The notes under the pieces were generated by a model that saw only the letters and a list, made by a program, of their open reading frames with translations, was not told the origin of the DNA and ran no database searches. The translations under genes were made by a program, and so were the position numbers. A stretch of 32,291 nt of DNA from Pseudomonadota bacterium (lineage in GTDB: Bacteria; Pseudomonadota; Gammaproteobacteria; Burkholderiales; Burkholderiaceae_B). The stretch is from NCBI GenBank assembly GCA_023387815.1, contig JAEWHK010000067.1, positions 1 through 32,291 on the forward strand, given 5' to 3'. This document shows positions 8,469 through 16,002 of this stretch, one piece after another. How positions within the stretch are numbered: position 1 is the stretch's first letter; each line of letters begins with the position of its first letter.

Positions 8469-9152
8469 ATGATCAATACCCTGGATTTAATTATTTTCGA
8501 TTGCGATGGTGTCATCGCCGACAGCGAAGTGCTGTCTACCCGCGCCACCGCTGCAGCCCTGGCCGAATACGGCCTGAGTCTCACTGAAAAACAGGTAGCT
8601 GATCTGTTTCTGGGTAAAACATTGCAGGCCGGGCTGGAAAATATTCGTACGCAATTTCATCAAGAATTGCCTGCGTCTTTTCCTGCCCGAAAAATGCAGC
8701 TGACCGAAGCGGTGTTTCGCAGCGACCTCACGCCGGTACCCGGCGTGAGGTCGCTGCTGGATCAGCTGGCCCTGCCTTATTGTGTGGCGTCCAACAGCGC
8801 TCACGAGCGGCTGCGTTTTACGTTTGATGCCACAGGCCTGACCTCATATTTTTCTGGTCGCGTTTACAGTGCCGACGATGTCTCTCAGGGCAAACCGGCA
8901 CCGGACCTCTTTCTGCATGCGGCACGTTCACAGAACACCCCGCCACATCGTTGTCTGGTCATCGATGACAGTCCCAGTGGAGTTCGCGCCGCTGTAGCGG
9001 CAGACATGCCGGTCATCGGCTTTCTGGGCGGGGCTCACACCTATCCGGCGCTGGCAGATCAGCTGCGCGACGCGGGTGCGACCTGGATCATGCACGACTA
9101 TGACGAGGTCCGCGCCCTGCTCGGCCCCCAATATCTCAAGGAATTAGCATGA
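8469..9152 (+). CDS. HAD-superfamily phosphatase (YieH/phosphoglycolate-phosphatase-like)
   Basis: The 227-residue protein has all HAD motifs: the nucleophile motif DCDGV (D11, D13), an alpha-helical cap at about 18-85, motif II VASNS (S108), the lysine K142 in QGKPAPD, and motif IV IDDS (D166, D167). It should hydrolyse a small phosphomonoester in the cytoplasm; E. coli YieH, a 6-phosphogluconate phosphatase, is a similar type. The start at 8469 is chosen because the HAD domain begins at once; the region before it has no evident Shine-Dalgarno. The stop overlaps the PHP gene start (ATGA). Position inside the importer operon suggests it removes phosphate from a product of the transported solute. 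Bases 8719-8757 (codons 84-97) form a perfect inverted repeat, described separately. Confidence 0.88.
   Translation: MINTLDLIIFDCDGVIADSEVLSTRATAAALAEYGLSLTEKQVADLFLGKTLQAGLENIRTQFHQELPASFPARKMQLTEAVFRSDLTPVPGVRSLLDQLALPYCVASNSAHERLRFTFDATGLTSYFSGRVYSADDVSQGKPAPDLFLHAARSQNTPPHRCLVIDDSPSGVRAAVAADMPVIGFLGGAHTYPALADQLRDAGATWIMHDYDEVRALLGPQYLKELA
8719..8757 (+). repeat. Perfect 17-bp inverted repeat inside the HAD gene
   Basis: Arms at 8719-8735 and 8741-8757 are exact reverse complements with a 5-base spacer (GTACC). They fall in coding sequence at the cap/core junction (residues 84-97, including the conserved PGV turn). Arg94 uses AGG, an uncommon codon in this region, within the right arm. 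No T-run follows, so it is not a terminator. Confidence 0.92.
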
Positions 9153-10048
9153 CACTGGATTCTCTCTTTTCCGGCACAGATAAATTTCTGCGCGGAAATC
9201 TGCACACCCATACCACCAACTCCGATGGCGCGCTGCCTCTCGAAGAGGTCGTGAACCGGTATAAGGCCTCAGGCTATGATTTTCTGGCCATTACCGACCA
9301 CTTTCTGCCGTCCTACGATTTTCCACTGACCGACGCGCGGCAATATCAAACCGATACTTTCACGCCACTGGCCGCTGCCGAATTGCATGTGCCGCGCACA
9401 GAGAACAGCGCACTCTGGCACATTACGGCCATTGGCCTGCCTTACGATTTTGAACCGACTCGTGAAGGCGAAGATGGCCCCACGATCTCCCGTCGTGCGG
9501 CCGATGCCGGCGCGTTTATCACACTTGTGCATCCTGCCTGGTACAGCCTGTCTCTGGCCGATGCCCTGACCATTGAAGCGGCACATGCCGTGGAGATCTA
9601 CAATCACGGCTGTCAGCTCATGCATGACAAAGGTGATGGGGCGTATCTGTTGGATGGATTGCTGGACCGTGGCCGACGCGTGCTCACGACAGCGGTAGAC
9701 GATGCCCATTTCAAGTCGCCCGATTTTGGTGCCGCCTGGGTTCAGCTCAAAGCCGACAGCCGCGATCAGGCGGACATTGTGGCCGCCCTGAAGGCCGGAC
9801 GCTATTACTCAACGCAGGGGCCGACTTTTCACAGCATCGAAACGACGCCGGAAAAAATCAACGTGCACTGTTCTGCCGTCAATGGCGTTCTGGTGGTAGG
9901 CGCAGGCTATCTCATGTCCTATCAGTTTGCCACCGGCCTGACCCGCGCGACCATTGACCTTGCTCCGCTGGAAAAAAGTCCCTGGTATCGCATCGTGCTG
10001 ATTGGCGCCGATGGCAAGCGCGCCTGGAGCAACCCGGTCTGGAAATAA
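9149..10048 (+). CDS. PHP-domain metal-dependent phosphoesterase/hydrolase
   Basis: The 299-residue protein has the PHP metal-binding set: H19-T-H21 (LHTHT), D26 in SDG, ITDH with D50/H51, E78, H91, H128 in VHPAW, E149 in EIYNH, and D185/H187 in DDAH. Family members bind two or three divalent metals and hydrolyse phosphomono- or diesters; relatives are also labelled CehA/McbA-type metallohydrolases, which include non-phosphate hydrolases. About 65 C-terminal residues after the PHP core form a beta-rich extension. It overlaps the HAD gene by 4 bases and is the last gene of the importer operon, so a sequential PHP-diesterase then HAD-phosphatase reaction is attractive but unproven. The true substrate is unknown. 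Confidence 0.88.
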   Translation: MTLDSLFSGTDKFLRGNLHTHTTNSDGALPLEEVVNRYKASGYDFLAITDHFLPSYDFPLTDARQYQTDTFTPLAAAELHVPRTENSALWHITAIGLPYDFEPTREGEDGPTISRRAADAGAFITLVHPAWYSLSLADALTIEAAHAVEIYNHGCQLMHDKGDGAYLLDGLLDRGRRVLTTAVDDAHFKSPDFGAAWVQLKADSRDQADIVAALKAGRYYSTQGPTFHSIETTPEKINVHCSAVNGVLVVGAGYLMSYQFATGLTRATIDLAPLEKSPWYRIVLIGADGKRAWSNPVWK

Positions 10049-10076
10049 ATCGCGTTAATAAAGCGTTATTCAGACC
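10036..10076. terminator. Weak hairpins between convergent operons
   Basis: GGTCTG (10036-10041) pairs with CAGACC (10071-10076), and inside this AATAA (10057-10061) pairs with TTATT (10066-10070). The element spans the 41-base gap between the PHP stop (10048) and the gcvP stop (10090), where a bidirectional terminator would be expected. The outer arm lies within the PHP coding end and no clean T-run follows, so this is only a candidate. Confidence 0.25.
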
Positions 10077-10089
10077 AGACTGCCCGCGA

Positions 10090-12999
10090 TCACTCCATAT
10101 ACGCTTCCAGCGGCGGGCAGGAGCAAACCAGATTGCGGTCACCAAACGCGTTGTCAACACGCGCGACAGGTGGCCAGTATTTGCCCGTAGGTGAAACGTG
10201 GCCGGGATATGCCGCCTGGCTGCGTGCATACGCGTGATTCCATTCATCCGCAGTCAGCATCTGCGCCGTGTGCGGTGCGTTGCAAAGCACATTGTCTTTC
10301 GCATCCACCTCGCCCGCTTCTACCTGGGCAATTTCACGACGAATGGCAATCATGGCATCCACAAAACGATCCAGCTCTTTCAGGCTTTCCGATTCGGTCG
10401 GCTCCACCATCAGTGTGCCGGCAACCGGGAAGCTCATGGTGGGAGCATGGAAGCCATAATCCACCAGGCGCTTGGCCACATCGTCTACGGTAATCCCGCA
10501 AGCGTCCTTGATCGGACGCAGATCCAGAATGCACTCATGCGCTACGCGGCCATTACGTCCGCTATACAGCACGGGATAATGCGGTGCCAGGCGCGTCGCA
10601 ATATAGTTGGCGTTCAGCAGTGCCACTTCCGTTGCGCGTTGCAGGCCGGATGCGCCCATCAGCACAATATACGCATACGAAATCGGCAGAATGCTGGCCG
10701 AACCGAAAGGCGCTGAAGACACAGGACCGGGGCGGCCTTCACCATGCTCACCCGAATTCACATCAGAAGCCTCACCGGCCTTGCGTGGCTGACCCTGCTC
10801 ATTCAGCACGCCTGGCAGATACGGCGCCAGATGCGCGCGTACCGCCACGGGTCCGACGCCCGGACCACCACCGCCATGGGGAATGCAGAAAGTCTTGTGC
10901 AGATTCAGATGTGAAACATCGGAACCGAATTGTCCGGGTTTGGCCAGCCCGACCATGGCATTCATGTTCGCACCGTCCAGATACACCTGACCGCCGGCCT
11001 CGTGCACCAGATCGCAGATCTGCACAATGGACTCTTCGAACACGCCATGGGTGGAAGGATAGGTAATCATCAACGCCGCCAGGCGGTCGCCCGTCTGTTC
11101 AATCTTGCGCTTAAGGTCTTCGACATCCACATTACCATTACTGTCAGATGCCACCACGGTCACCGACATGCCAGCCAGATTGGCCGACGCTGGATTGGTA
11201 CCGTGAGCCGATGCCGGAATCAGGCAGACATCGCGCTGCCCCTGACCGTTGGCCTGATGATAGGCGCGAATGGCAAGCAGGCCGGCATACTCGCCCTGCG
11301 CACCCGAATTGGGCTGCAGGCTGACGGAGTCGTAACCGGTAATTTCGCAAAGCGCGGCTGACAGTTTTTCGATGAGTTCGGCATAGCCTGTGGTCTGCGC
11401 GGCCGGCGCGAAGGGATGGATATTGGCAAATTCAGGCCAGGTGATGGGAATCATTTCCGCAGTCGCATTCAGCTTCATGGTGCAGGAACCCAGCGGAATC
11501 ATGCTGCGATCCAGCGCCAGATCCTTGTCTGCCAATCCGCGCAGATAGCGCAGCATATCGGTTTCGGAATGAATACTGGAGAAGATCGGATGCGACAGAA
11601 TCGCGGACTGACGCGCCAGACTCACAGGCACGAAGGTATCTTCATGCGCATTCAATAAGGCGACATCCACGGCTTTGGCGCCGCTGGCCTGCGTAAAAAC
11701 ATTGGCCAGTGTCTGCAGATCGGCCAGCGTTACGGTCTCATCCATGGACACCGCAAACTGCGAATCCGATAGCCAGCGCACATTGATCTGCGCCGACTCC
11801 AGCGCCTCGCGCAGTGCCTTGCCGTGTGCGGTTTCAACCAGCAGCGTATCGAACCAGCTCTCGTTCAGAACGTTGTAACCAGCCTGCTGCAACAGTGTGC
11901 GCAGCAGCGTGGTTGTTACATAGACGCGTTGTGCGATGCGTCGCACGCCCTTGGCACCGTGATACACCGCGTACATACTGGCCATCACCGCCAGCAGCAC
12001 CTGAGCCGTACAAATATTGGAAGTGGCCTTTTCACGCCGGATATGCTGCTCGCGTGTCTGCAGTGCCAGCCTTAATGCGGTATTGCCCTGGGCATCTTTG
12101 GATACGCCCACGAGTCGCCCCGGCATGCTGCGTTTGAAGGCATCGCGGCAGGCCATAAAGCCGGCGTGCGGACCGCCAAAACCCAGCGGCACACCAAAGC
12201 GCTGCGCCGATCCCACGGCAATATCTGCGCCCCACTCGCCTGGCGCCTTCAGAATGGCCAGCGCCAGCAGATCGGTTGCGACAGCCACCACGGCACCAGC
12301 CGCATGGGCATCAGCCGCGAGCTGCGCATAATCACTCACAGTCCCCAGGCTTTGCGGATACTGCAGCAGCACGCCAAAACACTCGGGCAGGCCCTGGGCC
12401 TCGTCTGCAACGGTCACCTTGATGCCCAGGCCTTCAGCGCGGGTTCTGACCACTTCGATGGTTTGCGGATGACAATGCTCAGACACGAAAAACACATCGC
12501 TTTTCGATTTCGACGAGCGACGCGCCAGCGTCATGGCTTCGGCGGCAGCAGTCCCTTCATCCAGCAGCGAGGCGTTGGCGATATCCAGCGCCGTCAGATC
12601 AGCCACCATGGTCTGGAAATTGAGCAGCGCTTCAAGCCTGCCCTGTGAAATCTCGGGCTGATATGGCGTATAGGCCGTATACCAGGCGGGGTTCTCAAGA
12701 ATATTGCGCAATATCACATTTGGCGTAAGCGTACCGTAGTAGCCCTGGCCAATGTAATTGCGGTAAAGGGTATTTTTCTGTGCAATCGCACGCAGGCCGG
12801 CCAGCATATCGGCTTCGCTGCGAGGGGCATCCAGCGCCAGCGGCGCCGCATTGCGGATTCGGGAGGGAACGATTTCGTTGATCAGTTCATCCAGGCTCTC
12901 TGCGCCTATCACAGACAGCATTTCTGCCTGTTCAGCTTCAGTTGGCCCGATATGACGCCCGACAAACTCCTGGGACGTCGCTTCATGTGTGTGCAACAT
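10090..12999 (-). CDS. gcvP: Glycine dehydrogenase (decarboxylating), P-protein
   Basis: This 969-residue protein is full length for the single-chain P-protein. With PLP it decarboxylates glycine and passes the aminomethyl group to lipoylated GcvH. The N-terminal half (FVGRHIGP near the start, NIQ-like early block) and C-terminal half are both present. The PLP lysine is K702 in NLHKTFCIPHGGGGPG, with the glycine-rich loop after it, and SAHGTNPASA and GSCTMKLNA are also conserved. It is the last gene of gcvT-gcvH-gcvP and lies 91 bases after gcvH; that gap carries a strong hairpin (13038-13088). The ATG at 12999 lacks a clear Shine-Dalgarno, but the N-terminus fits the family. No lesion is visible. 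Confidence 0.97.
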   Translation of the reverse strand: MLHTHEATSQEFVGRHIGPTEAEQAEMLSVIGAESLDELINEIVPSRIRNAAPLALDAPRSEADMLAGLRAIAQKNTLYRNYIGQGYYGTLTPNVILRNILENPAWYTAYTPYQPEISQGRLEALLNFQTMVADLTALDIANASLLDEGTAAAEAMTLARRSSKSKSDVFFVSEHCHPQTIEVVRTRAEGLGIKVTVADEAQGLPECFGVLLQYPQSLGTVSDYAQLAADAHAAGAVVAVATDLLALAILKAPGEWGADIAVGSAQRFGVPLGFGGPHAGFMACRDAFKRSMPGRLVGVSKDAQGNTALRLALQTREQHIRREKATSNICTAQVLLAVMASMYAVYHGAKGVRRIAQRVYVTTTLLRTLLQQAGYNVLNESWFDTLLVETAHGKALREALESAQINVRWLSDSQFAVSMDETVTLADLQTLANVFTQASGAKAVDVALLNAHEDTFVPVSLARQSAILSHPIFSSIHSETDMLRYLRGLADKDLALDRSMIPLGSCTMKLNATAEMIPITWPEFANIHPFAPAAQTTGYAELIEKLSAALCEITGYDSVSLQPNSGAQGEYAGLLAIRAYHQANGQGQRDVCLIPASAHGTNPASANLAGMSVTVVASDSNGNVDVEDLKRKIEQTGDRLAALMITYPSTHGVFEESIVQICDLVHEAGGQVYLDGANMNAMVGLAKPGQFGSDVSHLNLHKTFCIPHGGGGPGVGPVAVRAHLAPYLPGVLNEQGQPRKAGEASDVNSGEHGEGRPGPVSSAPFGSASILPISYAYIVLMGASGLQRATEVALLNANYIATRLAPHYPVLYSGRNGRVAHECILDLRPIKDACGITVDDVAKRLVDYGFHAPTMSFPVAGTLMVEPTESESLKELDRFVDAMIAIRREIAQVEAGEVDAKDNVLCNAPHTAQMLTADEWNHAYARSQAAYPGHVSPTGKYWPPVARVDNAFGDRNLVCSCPPLEAYME

Positions 13000-13037
13000 A
13001 GTCTGGGTAATCCGGTAATAATCAGGGGGTAATCTGT

Positions 13038-13088
13038 CCGGCCGCCGCAGCCTGCCTGTGCGTGGTCAACACGGCTTGCGGCGGCGGG
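13038..13088 (-). other. Strong intercistronic hairpin between gcvH and gcvP
   Basis: GCCGCCGCAGCC (13041-13052) pairs with GGCTTGCGGCGGC (13073-13085) with one bulged base, and the stem extends past one mismatch (CC 13038-13039 with GG 13087-13088). It starts a few bases after the gcvH stop in the minus direction. No T-run follows on the minus strand, so it is more likely an mRNA stability or processing element than a terminator. Confidence 0.55.
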
Positions 13089-13090
13089 GC

Positions 13091-13462
13091 TCAGGCCTGG
13101 GCTTCGTAGCCCGCGGCATCCAGCAGTTTGTCGGCATCGGCCGCGTTGACTGGCTTGATCTTGAAGATCCAGTTCGTATAGGAATCTTCGTTGACCAGAT
13201 CGGGCTGGCCTTCCAGCACATCGTTGAAGGCAACGATTTCGCCATCAACGGGCGCGTAGATATCGGAAGCCGCCTTGACGGATTCGACTACGCCGGCTGT
13301 CTCGCCTGCTTTGAGCTGCGCGCCTACCTGGACGTCGCCCACGTAGACCAGGTCACCCAGCTGTTCCTGGGCATTATCAGTGATGCCGACAACGAATACG
13401 TCGCCCTCGGCCAGAACCCATTCATGCGATGGGGTGTATTTACGATCGGTAGGTAATTTCAT
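13091..13462 (-). CDS. gcvH: Glycine cleavage system H-protein
   Basis: The 123-residue lipoyl-carrier protein carries the aminomethyl and reducing equivalents between P-, T- and L-proteins. The lipoylation site is K63 in VESVKAASD, followed by YAPVDGEI; the opening YTPSHEW is also typical of H-proteins. I chose the ATG at 13462 over the upstream in-frame codon at 13516 because the family start (MKLPTDRKYTPSHEW) is there and AGGAG precedes it on the minus strand. It lies 72 bases after gcvT. An acidic surface and normal length fit a functional H-protein. Confidence 0.97.
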   Translation of the reverse strand: MKLPTDRKYTPSHEWVLAEGDVFVVGITDNAQEQLGDLVYVGDVQVGAQLKAGETAGVVESVKAASDIYAPVDGEIVAFNDVLEGQPDLVNEDSYTNWIFKIKPVNAADADKLLDAAGYEAQA

Positions 13463-13534
13463 TGGGACTCCTGGAAGAGGAAAATGACCACGTTGCACAC
13501 GGTCATATAGTATCAAGCTTTACGTGACGGTTTG

Positions 13535-14719
13535 TTATTTCTTGACTGAGCCGCCGGCCGTGGCAGCGGCTTTTTCAACAGCCTTGCCATTGCGGACAAA
13601 CGGCAGCGCAGTCACGGTTGCAGAAACCCATTTGCCACGGATATCCACCTCAACCGCATCACCGGCGCTCACGCCCTCGGGCAGGCGCGCAAAGGCCACC
13701 GACACGCCCAGGGTTGGCGACATGGTGCCACTGGTAATCTCACCCTCGCCTTGTGCTGTCCGGACCTTCATATGGGCACGCATCACACCGCGCTCGTTCA
13801 GTTTGAGCCCTGTAAATACATTCTTGCGGGGCTGGGATGTGATGGCCTGACGTCCGATAAAGTCACGCGCCTCGTCGGACAGGCTGACCGTCCACGTCAG
13901 TCCCGCCTGCGCAGGCTGAATGGATTCGTCCATGTCCTGACCGTATAGATTCATGCCCGCTTCCAGGCGTAGAGTATCGCGTGCACCCAGACCGCAAAGG
14001 CTGACACCGGCCTGCGCCAGTTCTTCCCACAAGGTACTGGCCTGGTCAGCCGGCAGAACGATTTCGAAACCGTCTTCACCCGTGTAGCCTGTGCGCGCGA
14101 CTAGCGTATCGTTGTCGAAAGTCGCCGCAAAAAACGGCTTGAGCTCGCTGGTTGCCGCCTGCCACTGCGGACGCACCTGCCAGACCCTTTCACGGGCTTG
14201 CGGACCCTGCACGGCAATCATGGCCAGATCCCGACGCGGCGCCAGGGTAACGTCCAGCTTGCTGTCGGCAATCACGCCCTGCATCCAGGCGATATCCTTA
14301 TCGGCACAGCCGGCATTGACCACAACGCGCCAGCGCTCGTCGCTGAAAAAGTAAACGATCAGATCATCAATGACGCCGCCTTCGGGATTGAGCATGCAGC
14401 TGTAAAGGGCCTTGCCCGGGATGGTCAGGCGGGCCACATCGTTGGCCAGCAGCAGACGCAAAAACTCACTGGCCTGCGGGCCGGTCACATCCACATTCAG
14501 CATATGGGAGACGTCGAACATGCCGGCGCCCTGGCGAACCGCGTGATGTTCGGCCAGTTGGGAGCCATAGGCAATGGGCATCTCCCAGCCGCCGAAGTCC
14601 ACCATTTTGGCGCCCGCGGCCTGATGGGCGGCGAACAGCGGCGTACGCTTTAGCGACGGGGGTGTGTTTGCAGTGGGATTATCAGTGGGATGACTTGAGG
14701 GAGGTGTCTGTGTAGACAT
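13535..14719 (-). CDS. gcvT: Glycine cleavage system T-protein (aminomethyltransferase)
   Basis: This 394-residue tetrahydrofolate-dependent aminomethyltransferase releases ammonia and forms 5,10-methylene-THF from the GcvH-bound intermediate. Conserved blocks include FGGWEMP near the start, MFDVSHM, the folate-binding acidic region around YTGEDGFEI, GLGARDTLRLEAGM and the C-terminal GTMSPTLG. A Ser/Thr/Pro-rich N-terminal extension of about 25 residues precedes the family start; the ATG at 14719 has AGGTGA before it on the minus strand. It is the first gene of gcvTHP and sits about 70 bases downstream of the glycine riboswitch, which should make the operon glycine-responsive. Confidence 0.97.
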   Translation of the reverse strand: MSTQTPPSSHPTDNPTANTPPSLKRTPLFAAHQAAGAKMVDFGGWEMPIAYGSQLAEHHAVRQGAGMFDVSHMLNVDVTGPQASEFLRLLLANDVARLTIPGKALYSCMLNPEGGVIDDLIVYFFSDERWRVVVNAGCADKDIAWMQGVIADSKLDVTLAPRRDLAMIAVQGPQARERVWQVRPQWQAATSELKPFFAATFDNDTLVARTGYTGEDGFEIVLPADQASTLWEELAQAGVSLCGLGARDTLRLEAGMNLYGQDMDESIQPAQAGLTWTVSLSDEARDFIGRQAITSQPRKNVFTGLKLNERGVMRAHMKVRTAQGEGEITSGTMSPTLGVSVAFARLPEGVSAGDAVEVDIRGKWVSATVTALPFVRNGKAVEKAAATAGGSVKK

Positions 14720-14759
14720 GCTTTCACCTGTTCAGTAGGAATAGAGGTCGCAGCGCTTG

Positions 14760-14776
14760 GGTTTCACCATGAAACC
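14760..14776 (-). promoter_or_regulatory. Hairpin between glycine riboswitch and gcvT
   Basis: GGTTTCA (14760-14766) and TGAAACC (14770-14776) make a perfect 7-bp stem with a 3-base loop, about 40 bases upstream of the gcvT start and 12 bases beyond the second aptamer. It has no T-run on the minus strand. It could be part of the expression platform that connects glycine binding to gcvT translation or termination; that link is inference. Confidence 0.4.
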
Positions 14777-14787
14777 GGCGCGATCGC

Positions 14788-15090
14788 CCTCTGTCCTTTT
14801 GCCTGAGAGTTGTAGCGCACCATCATGAATCGGAATGTTCAAAGCTATCACTCACAAGCTGCATTCACAACGCGCAAATGACTAGCGGTGTTGAAGCAGC
14901 TCAACTCAACGGGTGCGTTCCCCTTCGGCGCCTTACTGAAAAGGTCTCTCCAGAGTGCCTTACCGGCATAGCCGGTGGATTGTGCGGTACATGGACCTGA
15001 GCGATTCCGGGCGAATTGCGCCTTCGGTGGCAGCAAGTACAATCGGCGACCCTGATTGGTCTGCGACGCTGTTGCTGCTCTCTCCCACAA
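14788..15090 (-). ncRNA. Tandem glycine riboswitch in the gcvTHP leader
   Basis: Two glycine aptamers lie head to tail on the minus strand. Aptamer 1 spans about 15090 to 14980: P1 pairs UUGUG (15090-15086) with CACAA (14984-14980), and GGGAGAG, CACCGAAGG and GCUCAGG are present. Aptamer 2 spans about 14958 to 14788: P1 pairs CUCUG (14955-14951) with CAGAG (14795-14791), with GGAGAG, GCCGAAGGGG and a textbook CUCUCAGGCAAAAGGACAGAG-like core (14810-14791), plus a long P3 closed by CGCACC/GGUGCG. Glycine binding normally switches on gcv expression for glycine catabolism. Aptamer 1 departs from consensus just after CUCAGG, where AUGUAC stands in place of AAGGAC. The linker contains its own 6-bp hairpin (14962-14976). 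Reading the second aptamer as glycine-specific is secure; that the first still binds glycine is uncertain. Confidence 0.92.
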
Positions 15091-15556
15091 CAATTTGAAA
15101 GCAAGCGAAAGGATACAGGCAAACAGGGAAAAAATCCATTGTGATAACCCCGATCGGGATTTTTCCTGAGAAAGGGCTGAATCGCTGGTTCCGACCTGCA
15201 GACCAGGAAACGTTAGCTGTCAGATAAGCGAAGATAACGACAGTTAGTGGGCGATTTTCCCGGCAATACGAACTGTTACATATTATTGTTTCGATTAAAT
15301 AAATCTTCTGAAAAGAGATAGAATACACTTGACGACAGGAAGTCTGGATAGCCGTGCGCAGGACCCTCAAACACGGTTGTCATCAAGTCTCAGTACACTG
15401 GCTACCCGCCAGGAAGCTGCGACAAAAAACAATACCAAATCAGTCAGACAACAGGTTTTCGTTAACAGATTCAATCGTGGCCGGTACGTTTCCATAGCCG
15501 GCCGTGACGCAGTCAGCATCAAGCGCCCTAGTGGCAACTACATAAGGAGTACTATT
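15091..15556. other. Divergent intergenic region gcv leader / GrlR-like gene
   Basis: These 466 bases must hold the gcv promoter (minus) and the promoter of the GrlR-like gene (plus). A weak minus-strand pair TTGCCT / TCAAAT with an 18-base spacer would start transcription near the first base of the riboswitch. An imperfect inverted repeat with A/T-rich arms lies at 15124-15137 / 15156-15168. The plus frame is open from about 15329 into the GrlR-like gene, but without a ribosome site; I do not regard 15329-15556 as coding. Confidence 0.5.
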
Positions 15557-15889
15557 ATGGATAACGGTTTCTACGCAACAGTAATCGCAGATTCCAAAGC
15601 ACACGCCGGCGTGACGGTGGTCGAAGACAATAAAGTACGGGGAGGAGATGCCCATTATCTGTATTCAGGCACCATCCAGGCCGATGGTAACGATGAAATC
15701 GTCGCCAACCTGAAAATCAAATCCTATACGGCGGTAGATCAGTCTTTCGGCACAGACGAAAACAGTTTTGAACTGTCCCTGATGGGTGGCAAAACAGATT
15801 CGGGCTTCCGCCTCACGGGTTACTCACCCAGCGGCCGCGAAATCATTATCGACGCCACCAAAATTGCCAATATCGATCTGGGCTTCTGA
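15557..15889 (+). CDS. GrlR-like small regulatory protein
   Basis: The 110-residue protein starts at an ATG with AAGGAG at 15544-15549. It begins MDNGFYATV and carries the block GGDAHYLYSGTI at about 29-40, followed by beta strands (DEIVANLKIKSYT, ENSFELSLMGG, FRLTGYSP). This pattern resembles GrlR, the lipocalin-like negative regulator first described in the E. coli LEE type III secretion island, which binds the activator GrlA. No GrlA-like gene or secretion gene is in view, so its partner here is unknown; many bacteria carry such isolated relatives. It has no signal peptide or membrane segment. The gene is monocistronic, between the gcv leader and a convergent flavoprotein gene. Confidence 0.72.
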   Translation: MDNGFYATVIADSKAHAGVTVVEDNKVRGGDAHYLYSGTIQADGNDEIVANLKIKSYTAVDQSFGTDENSFELSLMGGKTDSGFRLTGYSPSGREIIIDATKIANIDLGF

Positions 15890-15948
15890 TCAGAACTCGC
15901 CAACCACAAACCGGCGCTGAAACGCCTCTACTCATCCTCACATGACAT

Positions 15949-15971
15949 GGCGGCCCCATTCGCGGGTCGCC
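15949..15971. terminator. Hairpin between convergent genes
   Basis: GGCGGCCC (15949-15956) and GGGTCGCC (15964-15971) pair over 8 positions with one G-T, loop 7 bases. It lies in the 113-base gap between the convergent GrlR-like and flavoprotein genes, where termination of both would be expected. No T-run follows in either direction, so support is structural only. Confidence 0.3.
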
Positions 15972-16002
15972 AGCCGGGTTCATCGTCCTAATCAACTCTC
16001 GC

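Noticed and set aside
10191..12648. Plus-strand frames opposite gcvP
   Set aside because: GcvP is complete and conserved on the minus strand, and these frames lack starts, ribosome sites and motifs.
15148..15166. CCCGATCGGG followed by ATTTTT as a plus-strand terminator
   Set aside because: The palindrome leaves too little room for a loop, and no plus-strand gene ends upstream of it.
15329..15556. In-frame N-terminal extension of the GrlR-like gene from a TTG
   Set aside because: There is no ribosome site at the TTG, the composition is unlike the gene, and AAGGAG before the ATG at 15557 gives a start that matches the family.
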